Shown here in pieces: positions 1 through 3,827 of a stretch of 6,425 nucleotides of DNA. The notes beneath the pieces are model-generated. The model saw only the letters and a program-made list of their open reading frames with translations, was not told the origin of the DNA and did not search any database. Made by a program: the position numbers and the translations under genes. Source of the DNA: an uncultured Clostridium sp. (GTDB taxonomy: Bacteria > Bacillota_A > Clostridia > TANB77 > CAG-508); contig CATOLW010000074.1 of NCBI GenBank assembly GCA_951800935.1, positions 1-6,425 of the forward strand, read 5' to 3'. Each line of letters begins with the position of its first letter. The stretch's first letter is position 1.

Positions 1-42
1 AATAAGTATGTTGGATCTTTCAAACAAGATAATGAAGGTTGA
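1..42 (+). CDS. possible C-terminal tail of an upstream gene (partial)
   Basis: Frame 1 is open from the window edge and ends at a TGA at 40-42, giving the tail NKYVGSFKQDNEG. The 257-aa gene begins 32 bases later on the same strand, so the tail could belong to the preceding gene of an operon. Thirteen residues are too few to identify a family, and a chance open frame is possible. I infer only that a gene may end here. Confidence 0.35.
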   Translation, partial: NKYVGSFKQDNEG

Positions 43-74
43 AAAAATATGATAATATTTAAAGGAATGATTCT

Positions 75-848
75 ATGATTAATAAAGATAATGAACCAAA
101 TGAATTGAGAATTAAAACATTAGAAATTGGATTTGTAAAAAAGGACTTTATTGGAAATTTTAAAACAAATTATGAAGATTACCTTACTGAATTTATAAAT
201 AAATCTAGATTTGTTAAAGATAAAGGTAATAAGAAATTTGCTATCATTGAGAAACAATCTAATGGTGAATCCGATATAACAAATGGAATTTATTCAATGG
301 ATTATAAGTTATTGGTTGATAAGAAAACGATAGAAAATATGTTTCACTATAATGAAACTATTACAATGGACAAGAACGGAGCTATAATATATGGAGCAAG
401 TAGGAAAACAGGAAAATGGAAAAAATATATTTTTATTAATATATTAAAAGGTTTATCTGAAAATGATATTAAGAATATTAATAATATGCCTAAATCAAAA
501 TTAGATAATGTTCAAAAGTTGGTGAAAGACTATATACGTAATATAGAAAAAGATAAAAATATACTTTATTTTATACCATATAATTTGTATTTTAAAAATC
601 AAACAATGGATATCGATAAGCTACAATCTGTTGCAAAAAAATTAAGTGAAGGGTTAAGAGGATTTATGGAATATAGATTGGCTTACATTAAAGATAAAGA
701 TACATATTTTTCTTTTATTTCAAATGAGAATATTATATTTTTAAAATATGAAAACGGATTAAAAATATATGATATAGTACCACTTAAAGAAAGTAAATTA
801 TATCTAAAAATTGAAGATATCTCAGATAGTTGGTCATTTTGCAATTAA
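75..848 (+). CDS. hypothetical protein, 257 aa, family not recognised
   Basis: I do not recognise this protein. The ATG start is supported by AAAGGA at 61-66 with an 8-base spacer. It is lysine- and asparagine-rich, with no signal peptide, no membrane segment and no nucleotide-binding loop that I can see, so it is probably cytoplasmic. The middle (about residues 95-140) has a basic turn, SRKTGKWKK at 109-117, followed by a hydrophobic strand and an Asn/Lys-rich helix. The C-terminal part (about 165-245) alternates aromatic-rich strands, suggesting an alpha/beta fold. The tail is DSWSFCN. It may be co-transcribed with whatever ends at 42 and is closed by the terminator at 866-891. Its place next to an apparent integration scar and a restriction enzyme suggests an accessory gene. 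An immunity or defence role is only a guess. Confidence 0.75.
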   Translation: MINKDNEPNELRIKTLEIGFVKKDFIGNFKTNYEDYLTEFINKSRFVKDKGNKKFAIIEKQSNGESDITNGIYSMDYKLLVDKKTIENMFHYNETITMDKNGAIIYGASRKTGKWKKYIFINILKGLSENDIKNINNMPKSKLDNVQKLVKDYIRNIEKDKNILYFIPYNLYFKNQTMDIDKLQSVAKKLSEGLRGFMEYRLAYIKDKDTYFSFISNENIIFLKYENGLKIYDIVPLKESKLYLKIEDISDSWSFCN

Positions 849-865
849 TTAAAATAAGTACATAA

Positions 866-891
866 CCCAGAGAATAAACTCTGGGCTTTTT
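866..891 (+). terminator. Rho-independent terminator between convergent genes
   Basis: A perfect 7-bp stem (CCCAGAG 866-872 with CTCTGGG 879-885) closes a 6-base loop AATAAA and is followed by CTTTTT. It lies 17 bases after the stop of the 257-aa gene and 7 bases beyond the stop of the convergent minus-strand gene. It therefore probably serves the plus strand mainly and may act in both directions. The minus-side U-tract is weak. Confidence 0.85.
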
Positions 892-892
892 C

Positions 893-1186
893 TTACTTAT
901 AAAAGCATCCACCAATCAACTGCACTCCATCACAAAATCCATTCCTATAATACTTCTCATTCCAATAGCAAATATAATCAAAGAAATTATCATCAAGCAG
1001 TTTTAACTGTTTCTCAACATACTTTTTATTCTGTTCAGGAACATTCCTTAGAATCTTTTCAGCAATCTCCTCAAAACAAATAAAATGTCTTTTATCTTCT
1101 GCACAAGTAAGACTAGCAATAGTATCCTCTCTAAAATCTAACCAATCTTTCAAAATATCCTCATTAACTTCTCTTAAATCACTCAT
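893..1186 (-). CDS. small hypothetical protein, 97 aa
   Basis: I do not recognise the family with confidence. The start is well supported: GGAGG lies at 1200-1196 on the minus strand, 9 bases before the ATG. The protein is acidic at its N-terminus (MSDLREVNEDILKDWLDF) and mostly helical in appearance. It has several aromatic residues and cysteines (positions 28, 37, 73, 84 and 94) and ends in a motif of the form EKYYRNGFCDGVQLIGGC. That ending resembles the C-terminal helices of small clostridial proteins of unknown function carrying a YY-x-x-G-F/V-x-D/E-G pattern. It has no signal peptide or membrane helix. It converges on the 257-aa gene and has no same-strand partner nearby. Confidence 0.75.
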   Translation of the reverse strand: MSDLREVNEDILKDWLDFREDTIASLTCAEDKRHFICFEEIAEKILRNVPEQNKKYVEKQLKLLDDNFFDYICYWNEKYYRNGFCDGVQLIGGCFYK

Positions 1187-1272
1187 AAAAATCTACCTCC
1201 AAAATTAAAATTTTTCATTTTCAAAAAATACCTACAAGAGCCAAATATCTAAGAACAAACGTACTACACGAG

Positions 1273-1293
1273 TTGGGTAAAAATTGGGTAAAA
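1273..1293 (+). repeat. tandem duplication of TTGGGTAAAA
   Basis: TTGGGTAAAAA (1273-1283) is directly followed by TTGGGTAAAA (1284-1293). Read in the open frame it gives LGKNWVK. Repeated Gly/Trp-Val-Lys endings are common at the C-termini of tyrosine recombinases of clostridial elements, so this may be the 3' remnant of an integrase. A simple short duplication explains it equally well. Confidence 0.5.
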
Positions 1294-1405
1294 TCCTCTC
1301 CAAAAATGCCCTAAAAATGCACAAATGTTCCATAAACTAAAACTCTTGAAAATACCTAAATACCAACAAAAACTCTAATTTTCACAAAGAGGCAAAAAGC
1401 CGTCA

Positions 1406-1429
1406 AGTCTCGCTCATAACCCGAAGATC
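1406..1429 (+). other. partial initiator tRNA-Met anticodon arm, possible att site remnant
   Basis: GCTCATAACCCGAAG at 1412-1426 is identical to the anticodon-arm segment of bacillota initiator tRNA-Met, with CAT as anticodon. The match extends imperfectly to GTC on the left (1406-1408) and TC on the right (1428-1429), about 20 of 24 positions. The flanking D-arm, T-arm and acceptor sequences are absent, so this is not a functional tRNA. Anticodon-arm segments of tRNA genes are a known crossover core for tyrosine recombinases of integrative elements. A partial copy of this kind is what an att site or a decayed tRNA leaves behind. Confidence 0.5.
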
Positions 1430-1669
1430 ATAAATAAATAACTTTTATAAGCAAATTTTAATCACTAGAACGATATTTTAAGAACTCTTTATTACAAATA
1501 AACTACCAGTACATCCAAAACTTTATAATGAAAAATTTTCAGTTATACTGGAACATAAATAGTATATTTATAAATACAAGATGATACAATGCTAATTTTC
1601 ATAAGTAGAATTAGAAATAATATAAAAACAGTGTGGCAGAAGTTTATAAAACTAGTACCAAATAAGACA

Positions 1670-1697
1670 AGCTCCAAACTCTTTCGAGAATGGAGCT
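1670..1697 (-). terminator. hairpin, possible terminator for the minus-strand Cys-rich ORF
   Basis: A perfect outer stem AGCTCCA (1670-1676) with TGGAGCT (1691-1697) encloses an inner CTC-TTTC-GAG stem at 1679-1688, separated by an A-A internal mismatch. It lies 35 bases beyond the stop of the 1733-2017 ORF. The downstream minus-strand sequence TGTCTTATTT is only a poor U-tract, so termination is plausible but not strong. No plus-strand gene nearby needs it. Confidence 0.5.
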
Positions 1698-1732
1698 AAT
1701 AGAGATGACCAATATAATTTACTTATTGGCAC

Positions 1733-2017
1733 TTAGAAGTGATATTTTTTAAGAAATTTTTTGCGTGCTATACTTAAAGCGACAGCTGTTTCTTTTAAAC
1801 CTTGATCAACAACAGCATAATCATATCCTATAGTAATAAGTGTTCCAGCTTTAGCTTTTAAGTTATCTATCACAAACTTATTAAAATCCTGTTCAGGAAG
1901 CCGAAAATACTGAACCATTTTGCACATATGTGTACACTCCCAGCATGCAAAGTTACATTTTGTTTGAAATATAAAAACACTCCTTTTTGAATTTATAGTA
2001 TGCTTTAATTGTACCAT
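1733..2017 (-). CDS. small Cys-rich ORF of unknown function, start uncertain
   Basis: I do not recognise this ORF. From the ATG at 2017 it encodes 94 aa, but that ATG has no Shine-Dalgarno and overlaps the likely -10 element. A strong AAAAAGGAG lies at 1988-1980 inside the frame. The best-placed in-frame codon after it is ATA at 1972-1970, giving a 79-aa product with a non-standard start. Cysteines at 21, 25, 28 and 32 (CNFACWEC, then HMC) form a Cx3Cx2C pattern as in radical SAM enzymes. The ORF is far too short to be such an enzyme, so the residues may bind metal or be coincidental. The C-terminus is basic and helical (ALSIARKKFLKKYHF). Base use is less AT-biased than its neighbours, with GTC, CGC and one in-frame CGG at 1903-1901, which suggests foreign origin or a non-gene. 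The promoter at 2008-2036 and the hairpin at 1670-1697 bracket it. Confidence 0.4.
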   Translation of the reverse strand: MVQLKHTINSKRSVFIFQTKCNFACWECTHMCKMVQYFRLPEQDFNKFVIDNLKAKAGTLITIGYDYAVVDQGLKETAVALSIARKKFLKKYHF

Positions 2018-2036
2018 AAATTAACATAAAATACAA
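2008..2036 (-). promoter_or_regulatory. likely sigma-A promoter of the Cys-rich ORF
   Basis: On the minus strand a -35 TTGTAT (2036-2031) and a -10 TACAAT (2013-2008) are separated by exactly 17 bases. Transcription would begin near 2001, about a dozen bases before the AAAAAGGAG at 1988-1980. This placement argues against translation from the ATG at 2017. Confidence 0.5.
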
Positions 2037-2120
2037 ACAAAACCGAGCCATACAACAAAACTACAAACATATATAAGATAAAAAGAAGGATCCTCAACTA
2101 AATTATTTAGAAGAGAATCC

Positions 2121-2154
2121 AAAAAATACACCAGCACTATATCATTCTGGTGCA
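2121..2154 (-). terminator. terminator of the 18-aa peptide unit
   Basis: Read on the minus strand, an 8-bp stem (TGCACCAG 2154-2147 with CTGGTGTA 2134-2127, one G-U pair) closes a 12-base loop and runs into six Us (2126-2121). It starts 9 bases after the stop codon of the peptide. A good intrinsic terminator at this position supports a dedicated short transcript. Confidence 0.8.
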
Positions 2155-2170
2155 GAAGAAGACTTATGCA
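2154..2170. repeat. direct repeat, copy 1 (with 2294-2311)
   Basis: AGACTTATGCA occurs at 2160-2170 and again at 2301-2311. Both copies are preceded by a GAAG-rich extension (AGAAGA versus AGAGAAG). Copy 1 covers the stop codon and immediate 3' end of the 18-aa peptide ORF. The second copy, upstream of the same gene on the minus strand, also reads TGCATAAGTCT and then a CTGG and T-rich stretch, like the 3' end of another peptide gene. Confidence 0.55.
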
Positions 2171-2220
2171 GCCTTAGGAATAGACTGCGGTTCTGGCTTA
2201 GGAACTGGTTTCCTTGCCAT
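2164..2220 (-). CDS. 18-aa proline-rich peptide MARKPVPKPEPQSIPKAA
   Basis: I do not recognise this peptide, but it carries every sign of expression. AAAGGAGG (2237-2230, minus strand) lies 9 bases before the ATG, a near-perfect match to the 16S rRNA tail. A promoter with 17-base spacing lies just upstream, and an intrinsic terminator follows the stop by 9 bases. The product is basic, has five prolines and no hydrophobic or signal segment, and its K-P-V-P-K-P-E-P core would be extended. It could be a signalling peptide, a leader peptide, an antimicrobial or RiPP precursor, or a peptide encoded in a small regulatory RNA. No modification, export or immunity gene is recognisable beside it. The RNA itself may be the functional product. 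Confidence 0.55.
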   Translation of the reverse strand: MARKPVPKPEPQSIPKAA

Positions 2221-2247
2221 TTCGAACTTCCTCCTTTCTGCATTTAC

Positions 2248-2268
2248 ATATAAGCATATTACTTATAT
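2248..2268. promoter_or_regulatory. palindrome overlapping the peptide promoter, possible operator
   Basis: ATATAAG (2248-2254) and CTTATAT (2262-2268) form a perfect 7-bp inverted repeat around a 7-base centre. It covers the -10 element and start point of the minus-strand promoter at 2262-2290. A dimeric repressor bound here would block transcription of the peptide. The AT-rich composition makes chance palindromes more likely, so the role is inferred. Confidence 0.45.
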
Positions 2269-2290
2269 CACAAATTAATATAAAAAGCAA
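2262..2290 (-). promoter_or_regulatory. sigma-A promoter of the 18-aa peptide unit
   Basis: On the minus strand TTGCTT (2290-2285) and TATAAG (2267-2262) are separated by exactly 17 bases. The expected start near 2255 gives a 5' leader of about 35 bases containing the AAAGGAGG. Confidence 0.6.
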
Positions 2291-2293
2291 ACC

Positions 2294-2311
2294 AGAGAAG
2301 AGACTTATGCA
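2294..2311. repeat. direct repeat, copy 2 (with 2154-2170)
   Basis: This is the second copy of the GAAG-AGACTTATGCA repeat. On the minus strand it reads TGCATAAGTCTCTTCTCTGG and is followed by a T-rich run. It therefore mirrors the codons Ala-stop and the 3' flank of the peptide gene downstream. It may be the leftover 3' end of a former tandem copy. Confidence 0.45.
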
Positions 2312-2338
2312 ACAATTGTAAAAATATAGGAGAACCTG

Positions 2339-2367
2339 TTGAGAAAAAAACAAATTTATGATATAAA
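2339..2367 (+). promoter_or_regulatory. likely sigma-A promoter of the Mrr-type endonuclease gene
   Basis: TTGAGA (2339-2344) and TATAAA (2362-2367) are spaced by 17 bases, 38 bases upstream of the ATG. The region runs back to back with the minus-strand peptide promoter at 2262-2290, so the two genes diverge from a short shared control region. Confidence 0.55.
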
Positions 2368-2405
2368 CAGTAAAAACAAAGAAATATAAAAAAAGGAGAA
2401 AAACA

Positions 2406-3395
2406 ATGAGTAACGAAATAGCAGTATGGGGAATTCACAACACCAACAACGAAAGACTATTATTGGACGATGGAGTAATAGCTATTGGATGGAGTGAAGT
2501 AGGAGACTTAGCTAAAATAAAAGCAAACCGAGAAGACTATTACAAAGTCTATAGCAAAACATATCCAAACAAATCAAAGCAATCCATTGCAGGTTCAGCA
2601 GGACAACTATATCGATTTGTCAATGAAGCTAAAATTGGAGACTATGTAATATATCCAACAAAATTTAACAGAATGATTAACATAGGAAGAATAGAAGGAG
2701 AATACTTCTTTGACAGCAAAGAATCAGAATACAAGCAAAAAAGAAAAGTAAAATGGTTAAAAAAATTGCCACGAAGCGAATTTTCGCAAGGTGCACTATA
2801 TGAAATAGGATCTTTTCTATCATTTTTTAGAGTAAAACATTATGCAGAAGAATTTATAAAAGCTATATATGATAAGAAGATCAAAAAAGATGACCAAGAA
2901 AATGAAGAAGATGTAATAGCAACCTCTGAAACAATATTAGAAAGCACGAAAGACTATATATTAAAAGCATTAAATAAAAATTTTAAAGGATATTCATTAG
3001 AAAAAGTGGTAGAAGATTTATTAAATGCAATGGGATATAGAACCAAAGCTAGTAAACAAGGAGGAGATAATGGAAGAGATATCATTGCTTATAAAGATGA
3101 ATTACCACCAAGAATTGTAGTACAAGTAAAAAGTCAAAATGAAAATATTAAAGAAGCTACAGTACAATCACTAAAAGGAACTATGGACGAAGGTGATTAT
3201 GGTTTATTCGTAACATTGTCAGATTATAGCAAAAATGCTAGAGACTATTTAGACAAGCATCCAATCATAAAATCCATTAATGGAAATGAATTAGTAGATC
3301 TAATTTTAAAATATTATGATGATATGTCAGAGGGATTTAAAAGTACAATAAAATTAAAGAAAGTATTAATTCCTGTCATTGAGCCAGAGGAGTAA
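2406..3395 (+). CDS. Mrr-type restriction endonuclease, 329 aa
   Basis: This is probably a type IV-like restriction enzyme that cuts foreign, often modified, DNA in the cytoplasm. The C-terminal domain (about 188-305) matches the Mrr catalytic fold. It has a helix with E203 (EKVVEDLLNAMGY), then GGDNGRD with D225, then a strand ending VVQVK with Q240 and K242, giving the D-Qx-K core of the PD-(D/E)xK nucleases. A conserved-looking GLFVTLSDYSKNARDYL segment follows at 266-282. Residues 1-155 (start AVWGIHNT, then VIAIGW and GDYVIYPT) resemble the N-terminal, probably PUA/EVE-like, recognition domain seen in related proteins. That assignment is less sure. An acidic linker (160-172) joins the two. 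The start is fixed by AAGGAG at 2393-2398, 7 bases before the ATG. No methyltransferase or specificity gene lies nearby, as expected of modification-dependent or stand-alone enzymes. Confidence 0.88.
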   Translation: MSNEIAVWGIHNTNNERLLLDDGVIAIGWSEVGDLAKIKANREDYYKVYSKTYPNKSKQSIAGSAGQLYRFVNEAKIGDYVIYPTKFNRMINIGRIEGEYFFDSKESEYKQKRKVKWLKKLPRSEFSQGALYEIGSFLSFFRVKHYAEEFIKAIYDKKIKKDDQENEEDVIATSETILESTKDYILKALNKNFKGYSLEKVVEDLLNAMGYRTKASKQGGDNGRDIIAYKDELPPRIVVQVKSQNENIKEATVQSLKGTMDEGDYGLFVTLSDYSKNARDYLDKHPIIKSINGNELVDLILKYYDDMSEGFKSTIKLKKVLIPVIEPEE

Positions 3396-3415
3396 AAGAG
3401 ATTAAAATAAAGAGG

Positions 3416-3474
3416 GCAATCCTAAAATTTTCTTAAATTTACATTTAATAGGAAATCCTAGGATTGCTTTTTTT
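3416..3474 (+). terminator. Rho-independent terminator after the endonuclease gene
   Basis: A perfect 9-bp stem GCAATCCTA (3416-3424) with TAGGATTGC (3459-3467) is followed by seven Ts. The loop is long (34 bases). A short palindrome AATCCTAGGATT lies at the 3' arm and offers an alternative fold. It sits 20 bases after the stop and separates the accessory region from the comM operon. Confidence 0.85.
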
Positions 3475-3516
3475 ATTCGACAAAATTCAGAAAAAATAAT
3501 GCTAATTTGATAAAAC

Positions 3517-3532
3517 TTGAAAAAATTTTCAA
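3517..3532. promoter_or_regulatory. palindrome upstream of the comM promoter
   Basis: TTGAAAA and TTTTCAA form a 7-bp inverted repeat around two bases, ending 7 bases before the -35 element of the comM promoter. It could be an operator or simply an A/T-tract UP-like element. The sequence is low in complexity, so the call is tentative. Confidence 0.3.
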
Positions 3533-3539
3533 AAAACTA

Positions 3540-3568
3540 TTGACAAAAAATGGAAATTGGTTTATACT
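3540..3568 (+). promoter_or_regulatory. strong sigma-A promoter of the comM-dprA-yraN operon
   Basis: TTGACA (3540-3545) matches the -35 consensus exactly, and TATACT (3563-3568) is one base from the -10 consensus, with the ideal 17-base spacer. Initiation near 3575 would give a leader of about 250 nt before the comM start. That is unusually long, and it contains the inverted repeat at 3637-3814. Confidence 0.75.
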
Positions 3569-3636
3569 AAAAAATAGTTAAGGATCAAAAACAATTTATT
3601 CAAACAATTTTAATCGTATTTTATCACCAATTAAAT

Positions 3637-3814
3637 CTTATATAGTTTAAATATCTGAGGTCATCGTCATTGTACTCCAAAATAAAATTATAATTTCAAA
3701 TCTTTTTAAGATTAACAATCCCCAAAATCAATATATTTTATAAAAGATCATTTAAAACATTCCTACAATCGATTTTATCTATAAAAATGGCCTCAGATAT
3801 TTAAGCTATATAAG
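3637..3814 (+). repeat. 28-bp inverted repeat enclosing 122 bases in the comM leader
   Basis: The left arm 3637-3664 pairs with the right arm 3787-3814 over 28 positions with no unpaired base. Two positions differ as DNA complements but are G-U pairs in RNA. The right arm ends 2-3 bases before AGAAAGGA, the comM ribosome binding site. Inside, AATCTT-TTT-AAGATT (3699-3713) forms a smaller hairpin. No U-tract follows, so it is not a terminator. Two readings are possible: a structured leader controlling comM translation or stability, or a small non-autonomous insertion (MITE-like) with terminal inverted repeats. No clear target-site duplication is visible at the ends. Confidence 0.75.
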
Positions 3815-3827
3815 TAGAAAGGAAATA

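Larger units (their letters stand above)
1187..1732. other. gene-poor intergenic stretch, probable integration scar
   Basis: No coding region with a ribosome binding site is visible on either strand. From 1187 to 1200 lies the leader of the minus-strand 97-aa gene. A plus-strand open frame runs into a TAA at 1303-1305, coding for a tail ending NVLHELGKNWVKSSPKMP. It overlaps the tandem repeat at 1273-1293 and could be the end of a lost integrase gene, which is weak inference. The initiator-tRNA-like segment lies at 1406-1429. From 1440 to 1665 I see only AT-rich sequence with frequent stops. Confidence 0.5.

Noticed and set aside
1273..1293. CRISPR or iteron array
   Set aside because: Only two adjacent copies of about 10 bases without spacers. 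Neither a CRISPR nor an origin iteron set.
1555..1610. Short minus-strand ORF of 19 codons (MKISIVSSCIYKYTIYVPV)
   Set aside because: It has no Shine-Dalgarno, promoter or terminator, unlike the 18-aa peptide unit, and such short open frames are expected by chance.
1733..2017. Radical SAM enzyme maturing the 18-aa peptide
   Set aside because: The Cx3Cx2C pattern is present, but the ORF is under 100 aa, lacks the other radical SAM motifs, and the peptide has no Cys, Ser/Thr cluster or leader-like features. The pairing is too speculative to call.
3575..3827. T-box or other known riboswitch in the comM leader
   Set aside because: There is no T-box sequence, no terminator U-tract and no conserved riboswitch core that I can recognise. 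The leader is explained only by the long inverted repeat.
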